The translations under genes were made by a program, and so were the position numbers. Of a stretch of DNA of 64,000 bases, positions 10,429 to 20,015 are shown in pieces. Every line of letters starts with the position of its first letter. The stretch's first letter is position 1. Location of the stretch: the NCBI RefSeq assembly GCF_002921135.1, contig NZ_PQVJ01000011.1:124001-188000 (forward strand), written 5' to 3'. This stretch comes from Avibacterium gallinarum (lineage in GTDB: Bacteria; Pseudomonadota; Gammaproteobacteria; Enterobacterales; Pasteurellaceae). The notes beneath the pieces were generated by a model. The model ran no database searches and was not told the DNA's origin. It was given only the letters and a program-made list of their open reading frames with translations.

Positions 10429-10457
10429 AAAAATAGCCGATTAATCGGCTATTTTTT
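10429..10457. terminator. Bidirectional terminator, malQ / ytfJ-like gene
   Basis: A long near-perfect palindrome centred on CCGATTAATCGG is flanked by A runs on the left and a six-base T run on the right, so it can act on both strands. It sits between the convergent malQ and ytfJ-like genes. Confidence 0.88.
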
Positions 10458-10465
10458 CAAAATGA

Positions 10466-11028
10466 TTATGAATTTTTCAACAGACTGTTGACTAAACTCA
10501 ATACTTCATCAATCTGTCCAGAAGAAAGTTTCCCCTCGTGAACAAACTTCACTTTGCCGTTTTTATCCAACACTACGATCAAACTTTCTTTCTCTTTTAA
10601 TTTCCACGCATTTTTCACCGCACTTTGATTATCCAGCACAATTTGGCTATGGGCATTTTCTTTTTTCGCTTTTTCGGCGCTGCTCCGCACAAAAGCGCCC
10701 GTACCAAAAATTGCATCATCTGCGTTGATAATATTTGTGGTTTGATATTGCATGCCATTAAAATGTTGCGCTTTAATTGCGTCCATTAAAGCTAAATTTT
10801 TTCTTTTACTGCGCTTCGCCCTGCAATATGCTGCAACACTCGAACCTTACCTTTAAGCTGGGCAGATTGCCAAGGTTTTGCACTCACCTCTTGATTTTTC
10901 ACCACAAGCTCGCCTTTATCCGCTACGCTTACCGCAGGGAGCGTTGCATTCAGTTGCAGATTGTGTGCCTGACTATAAGCACTGCTTAATAATGCGCTAA
11001 GCCCAAGTAATAAAACTGTTTTTTTCAT
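10466..11028 (-). pseudogene. ytfJ: YtfJ-family periplasmic protein, frameshifted
   Basis: Homologous to E. coli YtfJ, a small exported thioredoxin-fold-like protein of unknown function. A signal peptide (MKKTVLLLGLSALLSS...) is followed by the conserved VRVLQHIAGRSAVKEK. The frame then reaches a stop at 10792. The rest of the protein continues in another frame (LALMDAIKAQHF, YQTTNIINADDAIFGTGAFV, SLIVVLDKNGKVKF) to 10466. The break is at a run of six A on the coding strand (plus-strand T 10797-10802); one more A would give KEKNLALMDAIK, matching the family. The start at 11028 is chosen over 11040 because GAGGAA lies just before it. Like malQ, it may be a true lesion or a base-calling error. 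Confidence 0.88.
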
Positions 11029-11198
11029 TTTGTTCCTCACTAAAAAGCCCTTAGTTTAGCGAAAATTCCCCTTTCTGACATCTTAAAAATCATTACAGCG
11101 AAAGAGATTTGTTTGTTATACTTCGCTCTCACCCCAGTTATTCAATCAGAAAAAAACATAACTGATTGTTTATATTGGAATTTATATAAGAGGAAAAA

Positions 11199-11528
11199 AT
11201 GGAACAAACAATCTGCCCAAAATGCCAAGGCGAATATGTGTATCACGATGGTTTAAATTTTGTTTGCCCTGACTGTGCTTATGAGTGGTCTGGCGAGGAA
11301 GAAAATGACACAGAAGAAAAAGTGGTAAAAGACAGTAACGGCAATCCACTACAAGACGGCGATAGTGTGATTTTGATTAAAGATTTAAAAGTGAAAGGTT
11401 CATCTATTGTGTTGAAAAAAGGCACAAAAGCAAAAAACATTCGCTTAGTTGATGGCGATCACGATGTCGATTGCAAAATTGACGGTCAAAGTTTCTCATT
11501 AAAATCAGAGTTTCTGAAAAAAGCCTAA
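11199..11528 (+). CDS. yjdM: PhnA/YjdM-family zinc-ribbon protein
   Basis: A 109-residue cytoplasmic protein of the PhnA (YjdM) family. The N-terminus has a zinc ribbon with two CxxC pairs (CPKCQGEY and CPDCAYEW). The C-terminal domain has the family motif [20 protein letters not shown] and ends in a short Lys-rich tail. Although named after the phosphonate operon, no phosphonate gene is nearby and the family's role is unproven, so I do not assign an enzyme activity. A GAGG ribosome site precedes the ATG. It is a single-gene unit with a hairpin terminator behind it. Confidence 0.9.
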   Translation: MEQTICPKCQGEYVYHDGLNFVCPDCAYEWSGEEENDTEEKVVKDSNGNPLQDGDSVILIKDLKVKGSSIVLKKGTKAKNIRLVDGDHDVDCKIDGQSFSLKSEFLKKA

Positions 11529-11537
11529 TCACGCAAC

Positions 11538-11564
11538 AGGCTGCGACAAGCAGCCTATTGTTTT
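11538..11564 (+). terminator. Terminator after yjdM
   Basis: AGGCTGC, loop GACAA, GCAGCCT, followed by ATTGTTTT: a 7-bp GC-rich stem with a short T-rich tail directly after the yjdM stop. Confidence 0.75.
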
Positions 11565-11611
11565 GCCTTTCAAAATAAAGTGCGGTCAGATTTTTCGTGA
11601 TTTTACAAAAA

Positions 11612-11627
11612 TGTGATCTATCTCACA
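11612..11627. promoter_or_regulatory. CRP (cAMP receptor protein) binding site upstream of uhpT
   Basis: TGTGA-TCTATC-TCACA matches both half-sites of the CRP consensus exactly and is flanked by A-rich sequence. It lies about 124 bases before the uhpT start. Catabolite control of sugar-phosphate uptake is established in enterobacteria, which supports the call. The promoter position itself is not resolved. Confidence 0.85.
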
Positions 11628-11641
11628 AAAATATTCCAAAC

Positions 11642-11675
11642 TTCCTAAAACTAGGAAATTTTCCTAAATCCTTTA
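11642..11675. promoter_or_regulatory. Candidate UhpA operator repeats upstream of uhpT
   Basis: An inverted repeat TTCCTAAAACTAGGAA (11642-11657) is followed by a further TTTTCCTAAATCC copy. These repeats lie between the CRP site and the uhpT start, where a response regulator would be expected to act. Assignment to UhpA is inference from position only. Confidence 0.4.
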
Positions 11676-11750
11676 AGCACTCATCTCAAGGCAGAAGAAC
11701 AAAATCTCATTAAAATTTGACCGCACTTTCATTTTTTAATTGAGGAAATT

Positions 11751-13127
11751 ATGTTCAAATTTTTACAACAGGTGCGTAAACCTGTGCTAAATCTTCCTGT
11801 GGAAGAAAGACGCAAAATGTGGTTTAAGCCCTTTATGCAATCTTATTTGGTGGTGTTTATCGGTTATATGGCGATGTATTTAATTCGTAAGAATTTTAAC
11901 GTTGCGCAAAATGATATGATCGAAACCTATGGGATAACCAAAACCCAGCTGGGAATGATTGGGCTTGGCTTTTCTGTGGCTTACGGAATTGGGAAAACCC
12001 TTGTTTCCTACTATGCCGATGGGAAAAATACCAAACAATTCGTGCCGTTTATGTTGATTCTTTCTGCCCTTTGTATGCTTGGTTTTAGTGCAAGTATGGG
12101 CGGTGGCAGTGTGGCATTATTCTTGATGATTGCGTTCTATTCGTTAAGTGGTTTCTTCCAAAGTACGGGCGGTTCATCAAGCTATTCCACCATCACCAAA
12201 TGGACGCCGCGCAAAAAACGTGGTTCATTCCTTGGCTTCTGGAATTTATCCCACAACGTGGGCGGTGCAGCGGCAGCGGGCGTGGCATTATTCGGTGCGA
12301 ACGTGCTATTTGACGGACACGTTATCGGAATGTTCATCTTCCCTTCTATCATTGCTTTAATTGTGGGCTTTGTGGGATTACGCTATGGTTCAGATTCCCC
12401 TGAGGCTTATGGGCTTGGCACTGCGGAAGAATTATTTGGTGAAGAAATCAGCGAAGAAGATCGTGATGCAGAAGAAAATCAGCTTACAAAATGGCAAATT
12501 TTCGTGCGTTATATTTTGAAAAATAAAGTGATTTGGTTACTTTGCTTTGCCAATATTTTCCTTTATATCGTGCGAATTGGGATCGATCAGTGGTCGCCAG
12601 TTTATGCTTATCAAGAACTTGGCTTCTCAAAAGATGCGGCAATTTCTGGCTTTGCCCTATTTGAAGTGGGGGCGTTAGTCGGCACATTCTTATGGGGATT
12701 CTTATCCGATTTAGCCAACGGAAGACGTGGTTTAACCGCTTGTGTTGCGTTGGTTTTAATCGTATTCACCCTTGAGTTTTATCAATTTGCGACCAACGAA
12801 TATATGTATTTAATTTCATTATTCGTGCTAGGTTTCTTGGTATTCGGGCCACAATTATTAATCGGTGTTGCGGCAGTTGGTTTCGTACCGAAAAAAGCCA
12901 TTGCCGTTGCTGACGGTGTGAAAGGCACATTCGCTTACTTAATCGGTGATAGCTTTGCAAAATTAGGCTTAGGTATGATTGCAGATGGCACGCCAATTTT
13001 CGGCTTAACAGGCTGGGCGGGGACATTCGCTGCATTAAATACTTCTGCGATTGTGTGTATGGTGTTGCTTGCTTTCGTGGCGATTGCAGAAGAGAAGAAA
13101 ATTCGCCGCCTAAAAAAAGCACAATAA
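11751..13127 (+). CDS. uhpT: Hexose-6-phosphate:phosphate antiporter UhpT
   Basis: Inner-membrane major-facilitator antiporter that exchanges external hexose-6-phosphates for internal phosphate. The 458 residues (463 in E. coli) are very similar to E. coli UhpT throughout: [20 protein letters not shown] at the N-terminus, the organophosphate-antiporter motif around [28 protein letters not shown], and the segment [20 protein letters not shown]. Twelve hydrophobic segments are expected. A GAGGAAATT ribosome site precedes the ATG. Unlike in E. coli, it lies upstream of uhpABC, with a strong terminator between, so it is probably its own transcript under CRP and UhpA. Confidence 0.96.
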   Translation: MFKFLQQVRKPVLNLPVEERRKMWFKPFMQSYLVVFIGYMAMYLIRKNFNVAQNDMIETYGITKTQLGMIGLGFSVAYGIGKTLVSYYADGKNTKQFVPFMLILSALCMLGFSASMGGGSVALFLMIAFYSLSGFFQSTGGSSSYSTITKWTPRKKRGSFLGFWNLSHNVGGAAAAGVALFGANVLFDGHVIGMFIFPSIIALIVGFVGLRYGSDSPEAYGLGTAEELFGEEISEEDRDAEENQLTKWQIFVRYILKNKVIWLLCFANIFLYIVRIGIDQWSPVYAYQELGFSKDAAISGFALFEVGALVGTFLWGFLSDLANGRRGLTACVALVLIVFTLEFYQFATNEYMYLISLFVLGFLVFGPQLLIGVAAVGFVPKKAIAVADGVKGTFAYLIGDSFAKLGLGMIADGTPIFGLTGWAGTFAALNTSAIVCMVLLAFVAIAEEKKIRRLKKAQ

Positions 13128-13179
13128 TTGCAAAAATGCAATAATTTTGCACCGCACTTAATTTTTTAATGTTCTTTAC

Positions 13180-13215
13180 AATTATGCAGTGAGATTTTCA
13201 CTGCATAATTTTTTT
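13180..13215 (+). terminator. Strong intrinsic terminator after uhpT
   Basis: A perfect 13-bp stem AATTATGCAGTGA / TCACTGCATAATT with a five-base loop runs into a seven-base T tract. It separates uhpT from uhpABC. Confidence 0.92.
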
Positions 13216-13268
13216 ATTGGAGTACAATGCTCTCCCACTTTGCTTAACGCCTTATGGCTAGGATAAAA

Positions 13269-13871
13269 ATGATTAATATCGTGTTAGTTGATGATCATCT
13301 TGTAGTGCGTTCGGGCTTCTCTCAACTGCTATCTTTAGAGCCAGATATGCGTATCGTAGGCGAATTTGGTTCGGTCAAAGAAACTCGTCAAAATTTACCG
13401 CGCCTAAAACCTGATGTTTGTATTATAGATATTTCTATGCCCGATGAAGGCGGTTTGGAATTATTACCCGATATTCCGCAAGGCATTCATTGCATAATGT
13501 TAAGCGTAAACGATTCTGAATTTATGGTGAAAAAAGCCCTTGAATTGGGCGCAAAAGGCTATTTAAGCAAACGTTGCAGCCCTGATGAATTAATTCAAGC
13601 GGTTAGAACGGTTTATGCTGGTGGTGTTTATCTTATGCCTGAACTCACCTTAAAACTCGTTAATACGCCGATTAAAAATACCCTCGCTCAACTCACAAAA
13701 CGTGAACAAGAAGTCTGTGAATTACTTTCCAAAGGGCTAACGGTGAAAGAAATTGCGGCAGAATTATCATTGAGCATTAAAACCGTTCACGTTCACCGAG
13801 CCAATGCAATGAGCAAATTAAATGTAAAGAATAACGTTGAACTGGCGAATTTATTCCATAGTAAAGGATAA
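13269..13871 (+). CDS. uhpA: Response regulator UhpA
   Basis: NarL/LuxR-family response regulator expected to activate uhpT, 200 residues (196 in E. coli). The receiver domain has the acidic pair VDDH near residues 8-9, the phospho-acceptor Asp54 ([12 protein letters not shown]), and the lysine in [11 protein letters not shown]. The C-terminal helix-turn-helix (about residues 140-195) contains [15 protein letters not shown] and [14 protein letters not shown] start at 13269 rather than the in-frame ATG at 13254 because AGGA lies five to nine bases before it and the family begins MI-(T/N). uhpB follows after one base, which implies co-translation. Confidence 0.95.
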   Translation: MINIVLVDDHLVVRSGFSQLLSLEPDMRIVGEFGSVKETRQNLPRLKPDVCIIDISMPDEGGLELLPDIPQGIHCIMLSVNDSEFMVKKALELGAKGYLSKRCSPDELIQAVRTVYAGGVYLMPELTLKLVNTPIKNTLAQLTKREQEVCELLSKGLTVKEIAAELSLSIKTVHVHRANAMSKLNVKNNVELANLFHSKG

Positions 13872-13872
13872 A

Positions 13873-15384
13873 ATGAACGCAATTTTCTTTTTTATTTATA
13901 GTTGGTTTTTTGTTGCGCCAGCCTATTTTTGTTTATGGATTATTTCTAATTATTTATTAGAAGATCCCTTACTTTCTTTTTTATTCTTTCCTTTTGCATT
14001 ACGCATTGGTATTCTCATTCATACAAAAATAAAATATTGGTTTTCCATCTATCTTGCCGAGTATAGCATTTTACTCTTACTCTATATTGCATTTCCTGAA
14101 AATAATACATTTTCTATCATTTTCCTTGGATTGCTAAACATTCCACTATTGCTTATCTTTAAAAAATACTATTTTGGCAGTCAATTACGCTGTTTATTGT
14201 TACAAGGCCTATTAATTTCATTACTCAGCCTAATTAATGCACTCTACTTTATTGGCGCTGAAAGTTTTTATTTCACCTTTTTGGTGAGTTTCTCAAGTGC
14301 GGTGCTAATTATTCCAATTTGTTATTTAATTTATTATTTCCTGTTTGAAATAAAATGGCTGCCGCTAACTTCTAGCCTGATTAGAAAACCAATTAGCTTA
14401 AGATCTAAGCCTATCATCATTTATCTTTTACTCTTTATCTTAAACATTTATATTCAGACAGATTTGCCTGAATCTTTTAATCGTTTTTCGCTGTTTTTCT
14501 TATCCATTCCGATTATCTTGCTTGCTTTCCGTTATGGCTGGCAAGGGTCGCTACTCGGGATCTTATTGAACAGTTTAGCGCTGATTAGTACAACACATCA
14601 TTTTTCTAACTTAGAATTAACGGATTTATTACTCACTCTTTCCGCACAAACCATTACAGGAATTTTCCTTGGCTTAGGCATTCAGCATCAACGAGATTTA
14701 AATCAGCATTTAAGCCAAGAATTAGCAAGAAACCAATATTTAACCCAACAATTAATTCATCGTGAAGAAGAAATTAGAAAAGAAATTTCAAGAGAATTAC
14801 ACGATGAAATTGGACAAAATATCACCGCAATTAGAACGCAAGCGAGTATTTTAAAACGGATTGGGAAAACCCCAGAATATGAAAAACTCTCACAAATTAT
14901 TGAGCAATTATCTCTGAATATTTACGATAGTATTAAAGGCTTAATTAATAAAATCCGTCCGCGTATTTTAGATGATCTTAATTTGCAAGAAGCCCTACAA
15001 AATCTGTTTATTGAATTAGATTTTGCCAGCCAAAACACACAAATTTATTTACATTGTAACAATCATAAAAATAGGGTGCTTTCCCATTTACTGGAAATCA
15101 CCTTATATCGTTTATGCCAAGAGGCATTAAATAATATAAAGAAATATTCTGGAGCAACAGAAGTTAATATTTATTTGAACATTGATGACAAAATCACATT
15201 ACATATTCAAGACAATGGCATTGGTTTTGATCTATCTAAAATCAATCATACTGGTTTAGGCATAAAAGGAATGAAAGAACGTGTTGCAATGTTAGGCGGG
15301 AAATTTGATATTCATTCTGTAAAATGGACAAAACAGCAACAAAGTGGCACAAGTATTTTTGTGGAATTACCTTGGATTAATTAA
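13873..15384 (+). CDS. uhpB: Sensor histidine kinase UhpB
   Basis: Membrane sensor kinase that phosphorylates UhpA when UhpC senses external glucose-6-phosphate. The 503 residues (500 in E. coli) comprise about eight hydrophobic segments in the first 280 residues. A HisKA_3 dimerisation helix follows with phospho-accepting His310 (SRELHDEIGQNITAIRTQ), then a HATPase domain (HIQDNGIGFDL, GLGIKGMKERV). The start at 13873 has AAAGGA just before it; the upstream extension to 13837 lacks a ribosome site and overlaps uhpA. Its stop overlaps the uhpC start in TAATG. An uptake core at 14295 is read as Ser-Ala-Val inside a membrane segment. Confidence 0.95.
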   Translation: MNAIFFFIYSWFFVAPAYFCLWIISNYLLEDPLLSFLFFPFALRIGILIHTKIKYWFSIYLAEYSILLLLYIAFPENNTFSIIFLGLLNIPLLLIFKKYYFGSQLRCLLLQGLLISLLSLINALYFIGAESFYFTFLVSFSSAVLIIPICYLIYYFLFEIKWLPLTSSLIRKPISLRSKPIIIYLLLFILNIYIQTDLPESFNRFSLFFLSIPIILLAFRYGWQGSLLGILLNSLALISTTHHFSNLELTDLLLTLSAQTITGIFLGLGIQHQRDLNQHLSQELARNQYLTQQLIHREEEIRKEISRELHDEIGQNITAIRTQASILKRIGKTPEYEKLSQIIEQLSLNIYDSIKGLINKIRPRILDDLNLQEALQNLFIELDFASQNTQIYLHCNNHKNRVLSHLLEITLYRLCQEALNNIKKYSGATEVNIYLNIDDKITLHIQDNGIGFDLSKINHTGLGIKGMKERVAMLGGKFDIHSVKWTKQQQSGTSIFVELPWIN

Positions 15385-16658
15385 TGAATAAAGAAACTCA
15401 ACAGCAAATCAATCAACGTTATCAATATTGGCGCATTCATTTAATGTTTGCGATGTATATTGGCTATGCAGGCTTTTATTTTACACGAAAAAGTTTTAAC
15501 TATGCCGTCCCTGCATTAATTGCTGATTTAGGTATTGATAAAAATGATATTGGAATGATGACTACTGCTTTTTATGTTACTTACGGCATTTCTAAATTTT
15601 TATCAGGAATATTTTCTGACCGTAGTAATCCACGCTATTTTATGGCGATTGGCTTATTTTTTAGTGGCGTAATCAATATTTTCTTTGGATTATCAAGTTC
15701 ATTATTAGTTTTTATGAGTTTGTGGATTCTCAATGCGTGGTTTCAAGGTTGGGGCTGGCCTGCTTGTTCTAAATTGCTCACCACTTGGTATTCGCGCACA
15801 GAACGCGGTGCTTGGTGGTCGGTGTGGAATACGGCTCACAATGTGGGCGGTGCATTAATTCCGTTAATTATCGGTTATGTAACCTTACATTACAGTTGGC
15901 GTTATGGCTTTATTATTGCAGGAATTATCACTGTTTTTATCGCCTTATTCCTTGCTCTACGTTTACGAGGCACGCCAGAATCCCTTGGTTTACCGAGCAT
16001 TGGTCAATGGCGCAAAGATAAATTAGAATTAATTCAAGAACAAGAGGGAAAAGATCTTTCTTGGCAACAAATATTATATCGCTATGTTTTCCTAAATAAA
16101 TATATTTGGCTTTTGGCGCTAAGTTATACCCTTGTTTATATTGTAAGAACCGCAATTAATGACTGGGGAAATATTTATTTAACCGAAAAATATCATTACG
16201 ATTTGGTATCTGCTAATAGTGCAATTTCTTTATTTGAAATTGGTGGTATTTTAGGCTCGTTAGTTGCCGGTTGGGGATCAGATAAATTATTTTCCAGTAA
16301 CCGTGGTCCAATGGCATTATTATTTGCCATTGGTATTTTCTTTTCCATTTTGGCACTATGGTTAATGGTGCAAGAAATCTTTATTTTGCAAAGTGCGGTG
16401 TTTTTTTCTATTGGATTTTTTGTATTTGGCCCGCAAATGCTTATCGGAATGGCGGCGGCGGAATGTTCACATAAAAAATCCCCCGGTGCAGCCACTGGGT
16501 TTATCGGCCTATTTGCTTATTTAGGTGCAGCACTATCAGGTTATCCGCTCGCGGTAGTAATGCAATATTTCCATTGGAATGGTTTTTTTGTGGTGATTTC
16601 TTGCTGTGCCTTTCTTATCGCATTATTGCTATTGCCATTTTTGAAAGCACAAAATTAA
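15384..16658 (+). CDS. uhpC: Hexose-phosphate sensor UhpC (MFS fold)
   Basis: UhpT-like major-facilitator protein that acts with UhpB as receptor for external glucose-6-phosphate. The 424 residues have about twelve hydrophobic segments and family motifs such as GYAGFYFTRKSFNYAVPAL, GWGWPACSKLLTTWYSRTER and WNTAHNVGGALIPLI. Its position in uhpA-uhpB-uhpC separates it from the transporter UhpT. The start codon overlaps the uhpB stop by one base, so translation is coupled. An uptake core at 16391 is read as Ser-Ala-Val. It is convergent with mtn across a small hairpin. Confidence 0.94.
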   Translation: MNKETQQQINQRYQYWRIHLMFAMYIGYAGFYFTRKSFNYAVPALIADLGIDKNDIGMMTTAFYVTYGISKFLSGIFSDRSNPRYFMAIGLFFSGVINIFFGLSSSLLVFMSLWILNAWFQGWGWPACSKLLTTWYSRTERGAWWSVWNTAHNVGGALIPLIIGYVTLHYSWRYGFIIAGIITVFIALFLALRLRGTPESLGLPSIGQWRKDKLELIQEQEGKDLSWQQILYRYVFLNKYIWLLALSYTLVYIVRTAINDWGNIYLTEKYHYDLVSANSAISLFEIGGILGSLVAGWGSDKLFSSNRGPMALLFAIGIFFSILALWLMVQEIFILQSAVFFSIGFFVFGPQMLIGMAAAECSHKKSPGAATGFIGLFAYLGAALSGYPLAVVMQYFHWNGFFVVISCCAFLIALLLLPFLKAQN

Positions 16659-16660
16659 AA

Positions 16661-16688
16661 AAGCCTTAGCTATAAAATACTAAGGCTT
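16661..16688. terminator. Hairpin between uhpC and mtn
   Basis: AAGCCTTAG / CTAAGGCTT, a perfect 9-bp stem with a ten-base loop, two bases after the uhpC stop. An A run precedes it, giving T residues on the minus strand, so it probably serves both convergent genes. Confidence 0.75.
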
Positions 16689-16724
16689 CTTGCTATTACT
16701 TTTTTCTGTCTTTTATCGCTTAAA

Positions 16725-17417
16725 TTATGACAACGCATCAATCATCGCCAAGACCATTGCGGAGGATTGTTTGGCAGCTAGGGGGAGGAATTCTTCAAAG
16801 GACATACTGGCTTCACCATCTCCGCTATCAGAAATTGCACGTACCATAACAAAAGGCACGTTGAAAGCGTGGCACACTTGAGCAATGGCGGCGGCTTCCA
16901 TTTCGACTGCCAACACATCAGCAAAATCTTGTTTAATTTGTGCTAAGGGTTTACCGCCGTGGATAAAGCTGTCGCCTGAGCAGATTAAGCCTTTATGCAC
17001 TTTTTGCCCTTGGGCAGTCGCCACTTTTTGTGCAAGTGCGGTGAGATTTTCGTCAGAATTAAAGCGCACTGGGCAATTTGGTAGCTGACCTTTTTCATAG
17101 CCGAATGCGGTAACGTCTGCATCGTGGTGAGCGGTTTGGGTTGAAATTACCACATCGCCCACTTTTAGCCCTTGCGCTACGCCACCAGCCGAGCCAGTGT
17201 TAATAATCACATCTGGTTTTGCTAGTTGTAATAACGCCGTTGTTCCCATTGCGGCGGCTACTTTGCCAATACCCGATTGCAATAAAGCAATGTCTTTGCC
17301 GTTAATAGTGCCTTGGTAAATGGTCGCACCGCCAATTTGCGCAGTGGTTTTATTTTCCATTAGCTCAGATAAATAAGCCACTTCTTGTGCCATCGCACCT
17401 ACAATTCCGATTTTCAT
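16725..17417 (-). CDS. mtnN: 5'-methylthioadenosine/S-adenosylhomocysteine nucleosidase
   Basis: Cytoplasmic nucleosidase (Pfs/MtnN) that cleaves adenine from methylthioadenosine and S-adenosylhomocysteine in methionine salvage and the activated methyl cycle. At 230 residues it has the family length. It shows [13 protein letters not shown] at the N-terminus, the nucleoside phosphorylase core ([11 protein letters not shown]), the substrate-binding [13 protein letters not shown], and the catalytic-Asp region [11 protein letters not shown]. Its ATG overlaps the stop of the upstream thioredoxin-fold gene in ATGA, so the two are probably co-translated. An uptake core at 17034 is read as Thr-Ala-Leu. 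Confidence 0.96.
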   Translation of the reverse strand: MKIGIVGAMAQEVAYLSELMENKTTAQIGGATIYQGTINGKDIALLQSGIGKVAAAMGTTALLQLAKPDVIINTGSAGGVAQGLKVGDVVISTQTAHHDADVTAFGYEKGQLPNCPVRFNSDENLTALAQKVATAQGQKVHKGLICSGDSFIHGGKPLAQIKQDFADVLAVEMEAAAIAQVCHAFNVPFVMVRAISDSGDGEASMSFEEFLPLAAKQSSAMVLAMIDALS

Positions 17418-18082
17418 TGTTTTTTCTCTTGTAATATTTTGTTGATTAAAAAATCTAGCACCGCAAAGCTGTAATCATCGTTGTAAAGCGTGCTTGCAGT
17501 TAGCACATATTTTCCTTCCACAATCAAATAAGGATAGGTAAACACGCCATAATCTTCGGTCAGTTGAATGGCATCGCGCACCTGCAAACGCACGCCTGCT
17601 GAATGATATAATTTGCGAAATTGTTCTGTATCAATGTGTTGTTCTTGCAGCCATTTTAGCAAGTTGGAAAAACGAGATAATTCGGTGTAACGATGTTTTT
17701 CTGAGCTTTCAAACAACAGTAAATCCGACACATTTTCCGCATTCATTGCTTGTAGGGCATAGAAAATATTTGCCGTTAAATTCGCTTTTGCCGTTGCCAC
17801 GGGCGTTTCAATAAGCACAACATTATCACGGTTAATTTGGCTATATAAATTAAGAATATCCTGCGCTACGGAACAGACTCGGCAATCGTAATCAAAGAAA
17901 AATTGCAACAGAATTTTATGATCTGCACGAGTGGGAATGGCTAGCGGTTCTTCGTAGGAAAAATAATCCCGTCCATCTTCAAATTGATTAATTTGTAAGG
18001 TGGGCGGCGTTTCGCTTTCTGCTCTTGCGCTTTGCGCGAGCAAAAAACTAAGCCCAGTGATAAAGAAAATTAATCGCCACAT
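17414..18082 (-). CDS. Secreted thioredoxin-fold (DsbA-like) protein
   Basis: A 222-residue exported protein. It has a signal peptide ending near ARAE (residues 20-22), then a thioredoxin-like fold with a CxxC pair Cys67-Cys70 (FDYDCRVC). A Tyr-Pro late in the domain ([11 protein letters not shown]) fits the cis-proline loop of Dsb proteins. I infer a periplasmic thiol oxidoreductase related to DsbA. It is not a clear orthologue of enterobacterial DsbA, so I give no symbol. It lies between recJ and mtn, with dsbC just beyond recJ; I recall a similar order (dsbC-recJ-X-mtn) in H. influenzae, which supports a link to disulfide chemistry. Confidence 0.8.
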   Translation of the reverse strand: MWRLIFFITGLSFLLAQSARAESETPPTLQINQFEDGRDYFSYEEPLAIPTRADHKILLQFFFDYDCRVCSVAQDILNLYSQINRDNVVLIETPVATAKANLTANIFYALQAMNAENVSDLLLFESSEKHRYTELSRFSNLLKWLQEQHIDTEQFRKLYHSAGVRLQVRDAIQLTEDYGVFTYPYLIVEGKYVLTASTLYNDDYSFAVLDFLINKILQEKKQ

Positions 18083-18091
18083 CGGGTTGCA

Positions 18092-19813
18092 CTACTCTGC
18101 CAAAGGTTCAATATAATCCACCAACAATTGAATATTGCGTTGTCCACGATATTCATTAACGTCCAATTTATACGCTAATTTCACCTTTTTTAACGAAAGA
18201 TCAGGATAATAACGCGTATCCACGTTAAATGCGATGGCATCGAGTAATGGCCCGCCATTTTGCGGTTCAACCATCATTTTAAGATGACGCTCGCCCACTA
18301 AACGCTGTTGTAAGAGCTTAAACTCACCGTCAAACACAGGTTCAGGAAAGGCTTGCCCCCAAGGGCCGGCTTGTTTGAGCAATTCCGCGGTATCTAAATT
18401 CATAAACTGTGTATTCAGTTCACCGTCTGTCCAAACTACGCCTTGCAGATCCTTTTCATCTAAACATTCCGTCACCACTTCATTAAAGAGCCGTTGGAAA
18501 TCGCTAAATTTTTCTTCTTGAATGCTCAGCCCTGCCGCCATTGCGTGGCCGCCAAATTTTAGAATCATTTCTGGGTGGCGAGAATGTAAGCGTTCCAACA
18601 CATCACGAATATGCAAGCCTTCAATAGAACGCGCTGAACCTTTCAGGACGCCAGCTTGATCTTGCGCAAAAGCAATCACAGGGCGATGAAATTGATCTTT
18701 CAATCTTGACGCTAAAATCCCCAATACGCCTTGGTGCCAATCCGCTTGATAAAGCACAATGCCTGTAGGTAACGGCGGGGTAAGTGCGGTCAATTTTCGG
18801 CAAATTTCTAGCGCTTCTAATTTCATTCCTTGCTCAATTTCTTTGCGTGTTTGATTTAAGCCGTCCAACTCTAACGCTAAAGCGCGTGCGGTAGGCATAT
18901 CTTCTGCCAATAACAATTCCACGCCCACCGACATATTATCCAAGCGCCCTGCGGCATTTAAACGTGGCGCAATGGCAAAGCCTAAATCTGACGCACTGAA
19001 ACGGCTCATATCACGATTTGCCACTTCCGCCAAGGCTTGAATCCCATAGCGACAATGCCCTGCACGGATACGCTGTAAACCTTGATAAGCCAAAATGCGG
19101 TTATTTTGATCAAGCGGAACCACATCAGCAATTGTGCCAAGTGCCACTAAATCAAGCAATTCGGTGAAATTAGGCTGAGTTTTGCTATCAAATAAGCCTT
19201 TTTCGCGTAATTTAGCGCGTAATGCCAACATCACATAAAACGCCACGCCCACGCCAGCTAAAGATTTAGAAGGGAAATCACATTGCGCTAAATTCGGGTT
19301 CACAATGGCATCGGCTTCAGGCAGCATTTCGCCAGGTAAATGGTGATCTGTAACTACCACTTGCACGCCCTGTTGTTTCAAAAATGCCACGCCTTCAAAG
19401 GAAGAAATGCCGTTATCCACTGTGATTAGCACTTCCACATTTTTTTCTAGCGCCTGCTTTGCCACTTCAACACTTAAGCCATAACCTTGCTCAAAGCGGT
19501 TTGGTACAAGATAATCCACCTGCTGGAAACCAAGCTGACGCAACGCCACTACGGTTAATGCCGTACTGGTTGCGCCATCAGCATCAAAATCCCCCACGAT
19601 CACAATATTTTTTTGCACCATACGCGCTTGCGCCAACAATTCCGCAGCCTTATCCATACCAAATAACGTGTGTGGCGAAAGCATCGCTTTCAAAGTGCGG
19701 TCTAATTGTTGCGGATTTTCGATTTGGCGCGCACGATAAAGGCGATCAAGCAAAGGGTGATCGCTAATCGGCTGTGCTGTACTAATGGGGCGGCGTTGGA
19801 TTGTTTTGATCAC
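18092..19813 (-). CDS. recJ: Single-stranded-DNA-specific 5'-3' exonuclease RecJ
   Basis: RecJ degrades single-stranded DNA 5' to 3' in RecF-pathway recombination and mismatch repair. The 573 residues match the usual length (577). DHH-family metal motifs are intact: VVGDFDADGATSTAL (about residue 75), TVDNGISSFEG and VVTDHHLPGE. The DHHA1-region motif GGHAMAAGLS is present near residue 425. It carries two uptake cores (18782 and 19693), the first read as Thr-Ala-Leu. Enterobacteria have dsbC-recJ directly adjacent; here a 374-base non-coding repeat region separates the two. Confidence 0.96.
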   Translation of the reverse strand: MIKTIQRRPISTAQPISDHPLLDRLYRARQIENPQQLDRTLKAMLSPHTLFGMDKAAELLAQARMVQKNIVIVGDFDADGATSTALTVVALRQLGFQQVDYLVPNRFEQGYGLSVEVAKQALEKNVEVLITVDNGISSFEGVAFLKQQGVQVVVTDHHLPGEMLPEADAIVNPNLAQCDFPSKSLAGVGVAFYVMLALRAKLREKGLFDSKTQPNFTELLDLVALGTIADVVPLDQNNRILAYQGLQRIRAGHCRYGIQALAEVANRDMSRFSASDLGFAIAPRLNAAGRLDNMSVGVELLLAEDMPTARALALELDGLNQTRKEIEQGMKLEALEICRKLTALTPPLPTGIVLYQADWHQGVLGILASRLKDQFHRPVIAFAQDQAGVLKGSARSIEGLHIRDVLERLHSRHPEMILKFGGHAMAAGLSIQEEKFSDFQRLFNEVVTECLDEKDLQGVVWTDGELNTQFMNLDTAELLKQAGPWGQAFPEPVFDGEFKLLQQRLVGERHLKMMVEPQNGGPLLDAIAFNVDTRYYPDLSLKKVKLAYKLDVNEYRGQRNIQLLVDYIEPLAE

Positions 19814-19837
19814 GAAATAAAATCCTTAAACACATTT

Positions 19838-19973
19838 TAGGTTTCGCCCTAAAAGGGCGACCTACTTTTATTCGATAGTTCGTAATACGAACTATCTCAC
19901 CTTATCAGGTCGTTGCTGAAGCACCGTTCAAAAAGTTTCACTTTTTGTCTTTGCTTGTGCAAAGCAAAGTAGG
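19838..19973. repeat. Structured non-coding repeat element between recJ and dsbC
   Basis: No gene is supported in the 374 bases 19814-20187, but the DNA is densely palindromic. Hairpins occur at 19838-19864 (CGCCCT/AGGGCG core), 19874-19896 (perfect 11-bp arms GATAGTTCGTA / TACGAACTATC), 19929-19947 (CAAAAAGT/ACTTTTTG) and 19949-19964 (CTTTGC/GCAAAG). CCTACTTT at 19861 pairs with AAAGTAGG at 19966 and encloses the three inner hairpins, so RNA or single-stranded DNA could fold as a multi-branched structure. I infer a dispersed repeat of REP/MITE type; copies elsewhere cannot be checked here. Confidence 0.6.
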
Positions 19974-20015
19974 CAAAAGAAAGCACACCCTACAGTCTCG
20001 CTTTTCCTCATTCCA

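Noticed and set aside
11751-16658. UhpT and UhpC as a recent duplication
   Set aside because: They are diverged members of the same superfamily with separate established roles; the similarity is ancient.
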